Shown piece by piece: positions 8,486 through 17,402 of a stretch of DNA of 64,000 bases. A model generated the notes under the pieces. The model was not told the DNA's origin, searched no databases, and was given only the letters and a program-made list of their open reading frames with translations. The translations under genes and the position numbers were made by a program. Source of the DNA: CBDBND01 sp965262665 (GTDB lineage: Bacteria; Pseudomonadota; Alphaproteobacteria; Rhodospirillales; Rhodospirillaceae); the NCBI GenBank assembly GCA_965262665.1, contig CBDHFR010000004.1, positions 186,001 to 250,000 on the forward strand, written 5' to 3'. How positions within the stretch are numbered: position 1 is the stretch's first letter; every line of letters starts with the position of its first letter.

Positions 8486-9055
8486 ATGGACGACACTTCT
8501 TACAGCAAAGGCTTATATGGGGCCTTAACTCTAGTTGCCCTGGCGTTTCTTATTTTGGGTGGGGTCAAAGTTTATGAACTGATTGAATCAGTGCAGTCTA
8601 TAGAGCCTGTTACGGTCGTTGAGCAGGATCTGCTACTTCAAGTCTTTCCCGACGCGGACTTTTTTGCTGCCAAAACCGGCGAGTATCCCGATCACAAAGC
8701 ATACAAAGCCGATGCGGAAACCGGTGAAAACACGCTCATCGGATTTGTTTTTCTGACAACCGATGTAGAACCTGATGAACGGGCCTATGGTGGCCCCATA
8801 GATATTTTGGTTGGCATGACAACCGATGGCGTTTTGACAGGCATTCGCGTCGTTAAACATCGTGAGCCGTGGGGATCTTTTTCCGTTGAGCGTAAAGACT
8901 TTGCACCTCAGTTTGTTGGTAAATCGGTTCTTGATCCGTTTGAAGTGGACAGAGACATCGACGCAATTGCCAGAGTAACCATCACCCTTGATGGCGCAGT
9001 TCGGGCCATTAGAAAGAGTGCGCGGAAAGTCGCGCGGCAGCATCTCTCTGATTGA
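8486..9055 (+). CDS. Membrane-anchored FMN-binding domain protein (NosR/RnfG-like)
   Basis: I chose ATG 8486, directly after an in-frame TTG. The product (189 residues) has an N-terminal membrane anchor (YGALTLVALAFLILGGVKVY) and then a periplasmic FMN-binding domain: GFVFLTTDVEPDERAYGGPI, ILVGMTTDGVLTGIRVVKHRE and APQFVGKSVLDPF. This order is typical of the N-terminal domain of NosR and of RnfG-type flavoproteins, which carry covalently bound FMN and move electrons to periplasmic enzymes. The flavinylation motif, normally (S/T)GA(T/S), reads ARVT here; the acceptor-position Thr remains but the Gly is gone, so covalent attachment is uncertain. No nos or rnf genes are nearby. A B-type MITE lies immediately upstream. 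Confidence 0.75.
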   Translation: MDDTSYSKGLYGALTLVALAFLILGGVKVYELIESVQSIEPVTVVEQDLLLQVFPDADFFAAKTGEYPDHKAYKADAETGENTLIGFVFLTTDVEPDERAYGGPIDILVGMTTDGVLTGIRVVKHREPWGSFSVERKDFAPQFVGKSVLDPFEVDRDIDAIARVTITLDGAVRAIRKSARKVARQHLSD

Positions 9056-9100
9056 TACGAATGTGCCCAAAAACCAATCTCTGAAACCATTTGAGATACC

Positions 9101-9127
9101 ATTGATGGCATTGATGGCATTGATGGC
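9101..9127. repeat. 9-bp tandem triplicate
   Basis: ATTGATGGC occurs three times in direct succession in the non-coding stretch between the FMN-binding gene and the next MITE. No gene is affected. Confidence 0.8.
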
Positions 9128-9186
9128 ATTGTCACGTTATTGCACGATCATGCTGCGAATTGGCATAGAACTTTAGCTCAAGCGGC

Positions 9187-9349
9187 GGCATTGTCAGACT
9201 AAAATCGTATGTTAGAATTTTCCCGTTGTTGAGCCAGCCTCGTCGCCCGTGCTTGTCCGGTCTAAGCCAGACAAAACTTGTCTTTGCGCCCTGAAATCCC
9301 CAAAAGGGGATAGGGAAAGGCTACCAAATAAATTTACTCTGACAATGCC
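9187..9349. repeat. Family-1 MITE (163 bp)
   Basis: Starts GGCATTGTCAGACTAAAATC and ends TTTACTCTGACAATGCC, the same terminal repeat as the IS6-like element. The interior (TATGTTAGAATTTTCCCG, GTTGAGCCAGCC, CCCTGAAATCCCCAAAAGG) has no coding potential and is shared with copies at 19505, 20725 and 57745. It truncates the integrase that begins at 9350. Confidence 0.85.
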
Positions 9350-10258
9350 CGTCGGCGCGAGCTTGGTCTGGGTAGCTTCCCGCTAGTGCCACTGGCCGAA
9401 GCCCGCGAGACGGCCTTTCAGAACCGGAAGCTCGCCCGGCAGGGTGGCGACCCGCTGGCACTCAAGCGCAGGTCCCACGTGCCCACCTTCGAGGAAGCAG
9501 CGCGGACCGTGATCGAGATCCATCGGCCAAGCTGGCGCAATGCGAAGCACGCGGCGCAATGGGATGCCACGCTTCGCCAGTATGCCTTCCCGCGCTTGGG
9601 CAAGCGTCTGGTGTCGGACATCGACACGAGCGACGTGATGGCAGTCCTTCTACCCATATGGTCCGAAAAGCCTGTAACCGCTAAGCGCGTCCGTCAGAGG
9701 ATTGGCACGGTCATGAAGTGGGCAATCGCGCAGGGCCACCGGACCGATAACCCGGCGGGCGAAGCCATAGGTGCGGCTCTGCCGAAGATCAGCGGTAGCA
9801 AACGCCATCACGCGGCGCTGCCCCATGCCGAGGTCGCGGACGCCATCGAGGCGGTGTGCGAATCCAGTGCCGGGATGGCCGTCAAGCTGGCATTCGAGTT
9901 CCTGGTTCTGACGGCTGCGCGTTCGGGAGAGGTCCGGCTTGCAACTTGGGACGAAATCGACACCGACACGCGCACCTGGACGGTCCCGGCTGAGCGGATG
10001 AAGGCGAACCAGGAACACCGGGTCCTGTTGTGCGGCCGTGCGATGCAGATTCTCGCCGAAGCGCGGGCACTGGAAAACGCGACCGGTTTTATCTTCCCCG
10101 GTACACAGGCCGGCAAGCCGCTTTCGGATATGACGCTATCGAAGCTTATGCGCGACCTGAACATGGGTGCCGTGCCGCACGGCTTTCGGTCGAGCTTCCG
10201 CGATTGGTGTGCCGAGACAGGCAACGTGCGCGATGTTTCCGAGGCGGCGTTGCGCATA
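9350..10258 (+). pseudogene. Tyrosine recombinase (integrase), truncated at both ends
   Basis: The frame is open from the MITE boundary (RRRELGLGSFPLVPLAEARE), so the DUF4102-like arm domain has lost its first half. The core-binding domain (FEEAARTVIEIHRPSWRNAK to KWAIAQGHRTDNPAGE) and most of the catalytic domain remain: Arg in TAARSGEVRLATWDEID, Lys in ERMKANQEHRV, and HGFRSSFRDWCAE (HxxR). It ends after VRDVSEAAL, where IS6 and IS1111 sequence begins, so the last His and the catalytic Tyr are lost. A start codon is not preserved; the first internal GTG is 9386. Inactive. Confidence 0.85.
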
Positions 10259-10297
10259 ACGGACATACAGCATCACCGCGCTGCGGATGACCTCAGA
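10259..10297 (-). mobile_element. IS6-like fragment flanking the IS1111 insertion
   Basis: The reverse complement reads ATCCGCAGCGCGGTGATGCTG within the transposase N-terminal coding region. Together with 12204-12295 it is one IS6-like copy split by the IS1111-group element. The remaining C-terminal part of this copy is absent. Confidence 0.75.
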
Positions 10298-10445
10298 TGC
10301 CGTAATGGGGCTCGGCGCCAACCGGCAACGTTTAAGCTTGTAGAGATGTCGGAGATTAGGGTGTCGTTGCCCTTACACGCTCGGCGTGTTCACGGGGTCT
10401 TGCCGAAGGGCGCGCCCCAATTCCATTGCAGGAAAGGGCAACGAC

Positions 10446-11486
10446 ATGGATGTTTTTATTGGATTGGATGTATCACTAGCAAGCACGGCGATCTGCGTTC
10501 TCGGGGAGAAGGGGAAGATCGTGACGGAGGCGCAGGTCGCCAGCGCGCCTGACGCTCTGGTTTCGTTCATCCACGAGCTGCCGCACGGGATCGAGGCGAT
10601 CGGGCTTGAGGCCGGCCCGCTGTCTCAATGGCTGCACAAGGGGCTGACCGACGCCGGCTTCGAGGCCGTGCTGATGGAGACACGGCAGGTGAAGGCGGCG
10701 CTGAAAGCGATGCCGATCAAGACGGACCGCCGGGATGCCGAAGGCATCGCACGGCTTCTGCAGATGGGCTGGTTCAGGCCTGTGCACTGCAAGACGGCGT
10801 CGTCGCAAGAGATGCGGGCGCTGTTGACCTCGCGCAAGTCCGTGCTGGACGCGCTCACCAATCTGGAGCTCTCGCTGCGTGGCGTGCTGCGCAACTTCGG
10901 CCTGAAGCTGGGCCAAATCTCGAAGGGTCGCTACGAGGCGCGTGTCCGGGAGTTGATCGCCGGCAACGCGATGCTCGAAGCCGCGGCGGAGCCGATCCTG
11001 CGTGCGCGAGCCGGTCTGCGCCACGAGCTGTCTGGGCTGGAGAAGATGGTCCGCAATCTGGCCAAGCAAGACCGGGCGTGCCAGCTGCTGATGACCATGC
11101 CCGGCGTCGGCGCAGTCATCGCCCTGACCTTCACGTCGGCGATCGACGACCCCGAGCGGTTCCGGAGATCGCAGGATGTCGGTCCCTGGGTGGGTCTGAC
11201 GCCGGGGCGGGACCAATCCGGCGAACGCGATATCGTCGGCGCGATCACCAAGGCCGGCGACGCCGGCCTGCGCACGGCGCTCTATCAGGCGGCCACGGTT
11301 ATACTGAACCGCGCGGGACCGAACTGGCTGAAGGCCTGGGCTCTGCGTCTGGCGAAGCTGCGCGGCAAGAAGCGCGCAACCATTGCCCTGGCCCGGCGCA
11401 TCGGCGTGGTGCTTCACCGGATGTGGCGGGATGGCACGGAGTTCCGCTTCACGCGCGAGGAGGCGATGGCAATCCGGACGGCATAG
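10446..11486 (+). CDS. IS110-family (IS1111 group) transposase
   Basis: 346 residues from ATG 10446, with AGGAAAGG upstream; the longer open frame from 10386 has no ribosome site. The N-terminal RuvC-like DEDD domain is visible as MDVFIGLDVSLASTAICVLG, GIEAIGLEAGPLSQWL and KTDRRDAEGIARLL. The C-terminal transposase_20 (Tnp) domain is LLMTMPGVGAVIALTF and DVGPWVGLTPGRDQSGERDI, followed by RTALYQAATVILNR, which carries the region of the catalytic Ser. The gene looks intact. IS110 enzymes act with an element-encoded guide (bridge/seek) RNA, which for the IS1111 group is expected in the 3' non-coding region. Confidence 0.95.
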   Translation: MDVFIGLDVSLASTAICVLGEKGKIVTEAQVASAPDALVSFIHELPHGIEAIGLEAGPLSQWLHKGLTDAGFEAVLMETRQVKAALKAMPIKTDRRDAEGIARLLQMGWFRPVHCKTASSQEMRALLTSRKSVLDALTNLELSLRGVLRNFGLKLGQISKGRYEARVRELIAGNAMLEAAAEPILRARAGLRHELSGLEKMVRNLAKQDRACQLLMTMPGVGAVIALTFTSAIDDPERFRRSQDVGPWVGLTPGRDQSGERDIVGAITKAGDAGLRTALYQAATVILNRAGPNWLKAWALRLAKLRGKKRATIALARRIGVVLHRMWRDGTEFRFTREEAMAIRTA

Positions 11487-11675
11487 GCGCGGCTGCATCC
11501 CGCCAGCACTCAACAAGGACAGGAGGAAAGAGTCGCGCCAGAGGGTGGCGACCCACCGGTGTCCCCTCGCCGGGACGCGGTTCCCGATGATGCACGTAGC
11601 TCGCCTTGCTGCCGAACCGTCTCATCGCGTTCGAGCACGCTATTCAGATTGGCACTCGGGAATCGTCTTGGACCA

Positions 11676-12203
11676 GGCATTATGTTGGCAGCCGCTGCGC
11701 TGACCACGGACGGAAGCGAGAGCCTGGCGACGGACATACGCGGGATCGTGGACCCTTCTCCGTGCCGCGCTCACGAGTCAGTCGCCTGCTTCTGCCAAGG
11801 CAACCACCTAAGTTGACCATACCCGGGACGACGATCGCCCGCAGGCGAAGGTGTTTCATGTTCAAGAGATCGTGTCAGATCGTGTCAGGCCGGAAGATCG
11901 TGAAGATCTGTGCTTGACATCGACCGCCCCATTACGGAAGGCATTATGTTGGCAGCCGCTGCGCTGACCACGGACGGAAGCGAGAGCCTGGCGACGGACA
12001 TACGCGGGATCGTGGACCCTTCTCCGTGCCGCGCTCACGAGTCAGTCGCCTGCTTCTGCCAAGGCAACCACCTAAGTTGACCATACCCGGGACGACGATC
12101 GCCCGCAGGCGAAGGTGTTTCATGTTCAAGAGATCGTGTCAGATCGTGTCAGGCCGGAAGATCGTGAAGATCTGTGCTTGACATCGACCGCCCCATTACG
12201 GAA
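11676..12203 (+). repeat. 264-bp tandem duplication of the IS1111 right end
   Basis: Unit 1 (11676-11939) and unit 2 (11940-12203) both start GGCATTATGTTGGCAGCCGC and end CGCCCCATTACGGAA. By eye they are identical. Each unit contains the right sub-terminal inverted repeat, so the element has two possible right ends. In the IS1111 group the guide RNA gene lies in this part of the element, so its region may also be doubled; that is inference from family knowledge. An internal AGATCGTGTC is itself repeated in tandem in each unit. Confidence 0.85.
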
Positions 12204-12295
12204 GGCGAGCTATTGAAATAACGGAAGGGATTTTGCATCGCCGGAGGCTAGGAGACCTTAATGCCCAGTTCAAGCCGATTTAGTCTGACAATGCC
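12204..12295 (-). mobile_element. IS6-like element, 5' terminal fragment
   Basis: The reverse complement begins GGCATTGTCAGACTAAATCG, has the standard leader and encodes the first residues of the transposase up to NSS. The IS1111 element interrupts it at that point; the other side is at 10259-10297. Confidence 0.85.
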
Positions 12296-12298
12296 TGG

Positions 12299-12385
12299 AA
12301 ATGGAAGGGACAGGTATCAACTTGTAGCCTGCGAGTTCTCGATTGAAGGTTTCTTCAGGTCCGACCCAGTTAGTCTGACAATGCC
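12299..12385. repeat. Family-2 right-end stub joined to a solo IS6 3' end
   Basis: GGAAATGGAAGGGACAGGTATC is a family-2 terminus. It is followed by the IS6 3' end: GTAGCCTGCGAGTTCTCGAT, ending AGTTAGTCTGACAATGCC at 12385. Confidence 0.6.
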
Positions 12386-12511
12386 TTTGGCCACCAGGCC
12401 CCACTCCTCTTGCACGCTTTGGCTGTAGCGAATGGAGGCCGCTATGGCCTTCTTAGCGGCGTGAATGTGGTGAAAGTGGGCCCGCCTGGTGATGCCCGAG
12501 TTTGTGGTCAT
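12386..12511 (-). pseudogene. N-terminal fragment of an unrecognised gene
   Basis: About 42 codons from ATG 12511 (MTTNSGITRRAHFHHIHAAK, then KAIAASIRYSQSVQEEWGLV) run into the IS6 relic. The composition looks protein-like but I do not recognise the family. It probably lost its remainder to the IS insertion. Confidence 0.35.
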
Positions 12512-12644
12512 ATGCGCGATATATGGAACACATTCGGTCTTATCTACACGTTAGACGGGTAATCGGACTCCTGGCGAAAAGCCAAGAAAACCTTTACCCT
12601 CAGCCGTTCCAAGCGGCCTACACTCGGGGAAAAGGCGACGTAAC

Positions 12645-14264
12645 ATGATGACATTCCAATCGGCGGCGTTTGCTGTTTGCGTGGCCGTGGCCATAGCCAC
12701 ACCTGATGATGCAAGGGCCGATGCTCAAGCTTGCTGGGATCTGGCCGGTCTCAGTCTCTCCGCCCTCAACGACGCCCCCAGCCAGATCACTGGCACCCGT
12801 TATGTCCCTGCCGGTGACGGCCTGCCTGCTTACTGCGACGTTATCGGTTACACCGCCGCTCAGGTGGGCTGGCAAGTACGTCTACCGGAAGACTGGAACG
12901 GTCGTTTTCATATGGAAGGCTGCGGCACCCTCTGCGGCGTGCGCATGATTGAGAACGCCGACAATCCCTTGTCGCGTAACACGGCGGTGGTCACCACGGA
13001 CATGGGCCGCTCGGCGCCCCTGGCCACGGAGGACTGGACCGGTGGACGGCCCAAGTACAACGTCATCATGCGCTCGGGCGAATGGGCGTTTAACAACCTC
13101 GAACAGGAACTGGATTACGCCTACCGCGGCACCCACAAGGCGGTGCTCGTGTCAAAGGCCATTGTCACGACGTACTACAGCAATGACATCGACCACGCTT
13201 ATTGGCGCGGCTGCTCCACCGGCGGCCGCCAGGGGTTGTTGATGGCACAACGGTACCCTTCGCACTTCGACGGCATCATCGCCGGCGCACCGGCAGGCAT
13301 CCAGCCCGCTTACATCAACATCTTTTGGCGCACTCTCACCAACCTGGCCGAGGACGGCCGTGTCATTCTTGGTCAGAGTCAAATTCCCATGGTGCATGAA
13401 GAGGTCATGCGACAGTGCGACCCCGCTGACGGGTTGCAAGACGGTGTCATCGATGATCCTTGGGCCTGCGAACCGGATCTCTCCGTCTTGAAATGCGAAC
13501 GCAGTGAGTCCGGCGACGAATGTTTGACCGACGATCAAATTGCATCCATGGAACGTCTCTATACTGGCGCGTTTTTGTCCGAGGGTCTGCGCGTCAGCTG
13601 GGGCGTGCCAAAGGGTGGCGAGCTAGGTCTCATGCGATACATTCTGAACGACGCCGGTAAGGTGGGAACCTTTGAAACCCTTGCGCAGGATCGTCTGCGC
13701 TACACTTGGTTCGACTACGATCCCGGTCCCACCTATGACGCCGGCAATTTCGATCTTGACCGCGACTACCCCCGACTGTTCACCAAAGGATTCATCCAGG
13801 CGCCGAGCAATCCCGATCTCACTGATTTTAAACGCCGTGGCGGCAAGCTCATCACTTATCAAGGTCTCAACGACATACTAAACGCCGAGCCGTTGATCGA
13901 GTACGTCAAAAAGGTAGAGCGCATTGTCGGCGGGGAAGAGGCGGCGGACGAGTTCATGCGTCTCTATCTCATACCCGGCATGAACCATTGCCGCGGCGGG
14001 CCGGGCGTGGACACCGTCGACTGGATCACCGCTATGCAGAACTGGGTGGAAGACGGCGACGCCCCAGGGACGGTGATGGGTTACCGCCGCGACGGCGATA
14101 TCTCCTTACCCGGCGCCGGTGCCTGGCCGCTGGGCCCGGACACCGTCACCAAGACCCGGCCCCTGTACGACTATCCCAACAGCGCACGTTACAAAGGCCG
14201 TGGTGATGAAAACGACGCGGCCAACTTCGAACCCAAGCCCATGAGCTTTTCTGAAAGCTTATGA
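12645..14264 (+). CDS. Tannase/feruloyl esterase family hydrolase, secreted
   Basis: 539 residues, intact, with a signal peptide (AAFAVCVAVAIATPDDARA). It has the hallmarks of the tannase/feruloyl esterase family: GWQVRLPEDWNGRF near the start, nucleophile Ser in WRGCSTGGRQG (about residue 191) preceded by the conserved Cys, the acid in YQGLNDILN (about 411), and His in PGMNHCRGGPG (about 448) followed by the partner Cys, giving the CS-D-HC arrangement. Cysteine-rich loops (CDPADGLQDGVIDDPWAC, ECLTDDQ) match the lid and calcium-binding region of the family. The expected activity is hydrolysis of esters of phenolic acids outside the cell or in the periplasm; the exact substrate is unknown. A truncated VOC-family gene follows after 15 bp, suggesting an operon for aromatic-ester use. 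AAAAGG precedes the start. Confidence 0.9.
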   Translation: MMTFQSAAFAVCVAVAIATPDDARADAQACWDLAGLSLSALNDAPSQITGTRYVPAGDGLPAYCDVIGYTAAQVGWQVRLPEDWNGRFHMEGCGTLCGVRMIENADNPLSRNTAVVTTDMGRSAPLATEDWTGGRPKYNVIMRSGEWAFNNLEQELDYAYRGTHKAVLVSKAIVTTYYSNDIDHAYWRGCSTGGRQGLLMAQRYPSHFDGIIAGAPAGIQPAYINIFWRTLTNLAEDGRVILGQSQIPMVHEEVMRQCDPADGLQDGVIDDPWACEPDLSVLKCERSESGDECLTDDQIASMERLYTGAFLSEGLRVSWGVPKGGELGLMRYILNDAGKVGTFETLAQDRLRYTWFDYDPGPTYDAGNFDLDRDYPRLFTKGFIQAPSNPDLTDFKRRGGKLITYQGLNDILNAEPLIEYVKKVERIVGGEEAADEFMRLYLIPGMNHCRGGPGVDTVDWITAMQNWVEDGDAPGTVMGYRRDGDISLPGAGAWPLGPDTVTKTRPLYDYPNSARYKGRGDENDAANFEPKPMSFSESL

Positions 14265-14279
14265 TGTGAGGACATCGCC

Positions 14280-14522
14280 ATGAAACGCTTACTACTCACG
14301 TGTCTAATATTTTCACTTTGGAGTACATCCCCCGCCATGACACAGGAACCCAACATCTCAGACTGCTTCATTGTCACACCCCTTATGCGGTCTACGCACT
14401 TCGTGCGTGACGTGGATGAATCTCTCAAACTCTACCGCGACATCCTCGGGCTCCGGCCCCGCATCGAACAAACATTCAAAAGTGAAGAGTGGGACCGGAT
14501 CCTCGGCACCGAAGGCAAGTGA
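14280..14522 (+). pseudogene. VOC (glyoxalase-fold) protein, truncated by IS3
   Basis: ATG 14280 follows GTGAGGA and gives a signal peptide (MKRLLLTCLIFSLWSTSPAM), then IVTPLMRSTHFVRDVDESLK and LYRDILGLRPRIE, the first beta-alpha unit of the vicinal-oxygen-chelate fold. After about 80 codons the frame ends at a TGA supplied by the inverted repeat of the IS3 element at 14520. The remaining half is not found on the far side of that element. The neighbouring tannase suggests a role in aromatic metabolism, but no substrate can be assigned. Confidence 0.8.
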
Positions 14523-15796
14523 CGTTGCTCCCAAAATCCGGACCAGGTGGTTCTTCACCTATGCGGCCTGATCGATGGTCATATCTCTCCTGGCCTGTGC
14601 CGGCGTCCGGTAGCCGATGCTCGAGTGGCGCCGTCGTTGGTTATAGAAGATCTCGATGTACTCGAATAGCGCAGCCCTGGCCTCGCGCCGGGTACGAAAC
14701 GGGTACGGTGCACGAGTTCGGTCTTGAGAGACCCAAAGAAGCTCTCCATGGGGGCATTGTCGAGGCAATTCCCCTTGCGGCTCATGGCGGCCTTGATGCC
14801 GTGGAGGCGGAGCAGTTTGCGGTCGTCACCGCAGGCATATTGGGCGATCGCAATGGTGGATCAGCCCCATGGGCGGCCGGCGGTTGCGGATCGCCATCGT
14901 CAGCGCATCCTCGCACAGGACGCTCTTCAGCCGCTCGGACATCGACCAGCCGGCGATCTCCATCGTGGCCAGATCCTTGACGGCGGCGAGGTAGAGCCAG
15001 CCTTCGTCAGTTGGGATGTAGGAGATGTCAGCGCGCCAGACCGCATCGGGCGCAACGGCTTCGAAGTTGCGGTCAAGCAGATTGGGCGCGATCGCATGGG
15101 AGTGGCGGCTGTCGGTGGTGATTGGCGCCCGCCGCCTGCCGCGCGGTGGACGAATGCCGTTCTCTCGCATGAGCTTGGCGACCGTGCGCTTCGAGATGCG
15201 AAAGCCGCGGGCCTTCAACTCGGCATGGATCCGAGGGGCGCCGTAGCACCTCTTGCTCTGCTCGAAGATCTCCCGGATCTCTGATCCGAGCCGGTCACGC
15301 CAGGCAGCGCGTTCAGCTCTTTTGGGCCGCACGCCGCCGGGCGTGGAACCAACTGTGAGCAACCCCTAGGACCCGGCACATGAACCGGATGGCGGGCCCT
15401 GAAGCATGGGCGGCGATGAAAGCGTGCTTCGTTTTCATGTCTTCGCCGCCCATTGAGCAAAAAAAGCCGAGGCTTTGCGCAGAACCTCAACCTCCTCCGT
15501 CAGCCGCTTGTTATCCCGGCGAATGCTGCGCCAGCTCAGCGGCCTCGGCTTTCTGCGCCGCGGTCGCCGCGGTCGAACCCGCGGCCTCAAGCTCGAGCCG
15601 CCAGGTCTTCAACTGCGTTGGCGTGACGCCGGGCTCGGCAGCCACGCTGCTATGTGTCGCACCCGGCTCCGATAGCCGGGCAACCGCCTGTTCCTTGTAT
15701 TCTGGGCGAAAACCGCCGCCTCGTCTGCTTTGTCATCCTGTCCCCCCAGGTCGGTATTTAATTTACCGTCTGGTCCGGGATCCGGGAGCAACGTCA
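14520..15796 (-). mobile_element. IS3-family element, degenerate (1277 bp)
   Basis: Bounded by TGACGTTGCTCCCAAAATCC and the complementary GGATCCGGGAGCAACGTCA. No matching target duplication is seen (AAG against GTG). The genes inside are on the minus strand and broken. Confidence 0.85.
14559..15745 (-). pseudogene. IS3-family transposase OrfA/OrfB, multiply frameshifted
   Basis: OrfA is recognisable from ATG 15745 (MTKQTRRRFSP) but shifts frame within a few codons. OrfB pieces are GSEIREIFEQSKRCYGAPRI with HAELKARGFRISKRTVAKLM and VWRADISYIPTDEGWLYLAA (first Asp) at 14826-15362. A break in LIHHCDRPICLR follows (natural HHSDRGxQY), and the C-terminal YIEIFYNQRRRHSSIGYRTP is at 14559-14768. 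Several indels make it inactive. Confidence 0.85.
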
Positions 15797-15961
15797 GTGT
15801 TTAGATAGGCAAAAATACCCAGTTTTTCGGGTGTCTTTGGCCGCTCCAGCTGGCGTGGAAATGCCTGATTCTACGTCAGCGGAAGTTTGGCTCAAGGCGG
15901 ATCCCTGACAGACCTTAGAAAATCTATGTATTTCAATTACTTGTCAGGCTTCGACCGTATT

Positions 15962-16420
15962 TCAACCACTTGCACCCCAGGATGCGATAATAACCGTGAT
16001 CAGGCCCAGCGTCAGGTTGGTGGCAACAATCTTGCGCACGGTTTCGATGACATTGCCGGCGGTTTCGAAGTCCCGGGAATCGGCGGCCAATTTGAATTTC
16101 CGAAACGGTCCGTGATTCAGCCAGAAAAACAGGACCGTCATGATCAGAGCCGTGGCGAACATGGTGTCCACATGAATACCCGCAGCCCCGAATCCGGATA
16201 GGACGAAAAACATCTGATAGATCCCGGTGGCCCACAACACGACGACCATCACCAGCACCCATCGTAAGAAAGTTTGCAGAGTGCGGCGCCACAGGGCGAG
16301 GGCGTCCTCCTTCGGCAGTCCACCCATAGCGGGGCGCAACGCCACGTAAGCGAAAAACATACCGCCGACCCAAATGACGGCGGCGAGCGTGTGCAACGTG
16401 TTCGATAAATTCCAAAGCAT
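15962..16420 (-). CDS. CopD-family integral membrane protein
   Basis: I chose ATG 16420 (MLWNLSNTLHTLAAVIWVGG), preceded by AGAGAGG; the longer open frame starts in the hemH promoter region. The 152 residues form four hydrophobic segments: HTLAAVIWVGGMFFAYV, FLRWVLVMVVVLWATGIY, MFATALIMTVLFFWLNH and LTLGLITVIIASW. The HTLAAVIWVGG motif with a conserved His is typical of CopD-like proteins and is similar in pattern to the HemJ fold. It is divergently oriented to the broken ferrochelatase gene with 86 bp between starts, an arrangement that suggests a link to haem or copper metabolism. The function is not proven. Confidence 0.7.
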   Translation of the reverse strand: MLWNLSNTLHTLAAVIWVGGMFFAYVALRPAMGGLPKEDALALWRRTLQTFLRWVLVMVVVLWATGIYQMFFVLSGFGAAGIHVDTMFATALIMTVLFFWLNHGPFRKFKLAADSRDFETAGNVIETVRKIVATNLTLGLITVIIASWGASG

Positions 16421-16506
16421 GGCGGCTGACCTCTCTCTAGCCGTGCAGAAAGGGCCAGGGTATGGTGTTTCGGACAAAAACTATAGCCCTATGCTGAAGG
16501 GACACC

Positions 16507-17008
16507 GTGGGACACACGTCTACCGCTGAAACTGAAAAACTAGCTGTGGTGATTTTCAACCTCGGCGGACCGGACTCACCGGAAGCGATCAAGCCGTTCC
16601 TGCTCAATCTATTCAGTGATCCGGCAATCCTGCGTGTGCCCAACCCGTTGCGGTGGATTATTGCCCGACTCATCGCTTGGCGCCGCGCCCCCACAAGTTA
16701 AAGAGATCTATGAACAGGTGGGCGGCAAATCTACGCTTCTGCCCGAGACAGAAGTACAGGCCAAGGCGCTCAAAGAAGAAATCGCCGGCACCGCCGAAAA
16801 CGTCGAAGTGTTTGTGTTCATTCGCTATTGGCACCCCATGGTGGCGGAAACCGTGGCCAAGATTAAAGCCTTCGATCCGGACCGTGTCTTGCTACTACCG
16901 CTGTATCCTCAATTCTCAACGACGACCACCGGCACATCAGTCAAGGCGTTCAAGGCGGAGGCTGAGCGTCAAGGTTTAACCGCGCCGCAGGACTCGTTGT
17001 GCTGCTAG
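16507..17008 (+). pseudogene. hemH: Ferrochelatase, frameshifted and truncated
   Basis: GTG 16507 starts MGHTSTAETEKLAVVIFNLG, then GPDSPEAIKPFLLNLFSDPA and RWIIARLIAWRRAP, the N-terminal signature of ferrochelatase, the enzyme inserting Fe2+ into protoporphyrin IX. At about 16690 a run of five C (GCGCCCCCACA) shifts the frame; with four C the reading continues APQVKEIYEQVGGKS. The second frame holds VFIRYWHPMVAETVAKIKAF and LLPLYPQFSTTTTGTSVKAF, conserved in the family. The coding sequence stops at CCY near 17007, about half of the usual 320-360 residues, so the part with the catalytic His/Glu is lost. Unless another copy exists, haem synthesis would be compromised. The extra C could be a sequencing error, but the truncation is not. 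Confidence 0.9.
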
Positions 17009-17134
17009 GCCACGACGAAGCATGCAGCGCTGTGGGGAAGGGTCATGACAAAGAAATGGGCTCGCAGCTTGACGCCAGCGATGATCGCATCCGACTTGCC
17101 GAAATCCGCCTGCGCATGCCCCGGCGCATGCCCC
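17009..17134. other. Short unassigned stretch at a rearrangement junction
   Basis: Lies between the hemH breakpoint and the IS1111 left-end copy. It contains a direct repeat CGCATGCCCCGG, CGCATGCCCCGG. No gene recognised. Confidence 0.4.
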
Positions 17135-17402
17135 GGCGGATGAACGAAACCAGAGCGTCAGGCGCGCTGGCGACCTGCGCCTCCGTCACGATCTTCCCCT
17201 TCTCCCCGAGAACGCAGATCGCCGTGCTTGCTAGTGATACATCCAATCCAATAAAAACATCCATGTCGTTGCCCTTTCCTGCAATGGAATTGGGGCGCGC
17301 CCTTCGGCAAGACCCCGTGAACACGCCGAGCGTGTAAGGGCAACGACACCCTAATCTCCGACATCTCTACAAGCTTAAACGTTGCCGGTTGGCGCCGAGC
17401 CC
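17135..17402 (-). mobile_element. Left-end fragment of the IS1111-group element
   Basis: The reverse complement matches 10298-10566: the sub-terminal repeat, the 5' leader and the first ~40 codons of the transposase (MDVFIGLDVSLAS to DALVSFI). It is cut after GTTCATCC. The junction into IS6 sequence (CCATTACGGCAT/CTGAGG) is the same as at 10297. Confidence 0.85.

Larger units (their letters stand above)
10298..12203 (+). mobile_element. IS110-family element, IS1111 group, with duplicated right end
   Basis: Sub-terminal inverted repeats CCGTAATGGGGC (10300-10311) and GCCCCATTACGG (12190-12201) flank a single transposase gene followed by ~715 bp of non-coding DNA. Short sub-terminal inverted repeats and a long 3' non-coding part fit the IS1111 group. 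It is inserted in the transposase start region of an IS6-like copy with no target duplication (junctions CCTCAG/ATGCCG and ACGGAA/GGCGAGC), as expected for IS110-type insertion. The terminal 264 bp is present twice in tandem. Confidence 0.85.

Noticed and set aside
9101..9127. Triplicate 9-bp repeat as a regulatory iteron
   Set aside because: Only three units in a non-coding gap, with no replication gene nearby; more likely simple slippage.
10476..11516. 346-codon minus-strand ORF over the IS1111 transposase
   Set aside because: Low-complexity Gln/Arg/Leu-rich translation typical of the antisense of GC-rich coding DNA; the plus strand encodes a clear IS110 transposase.
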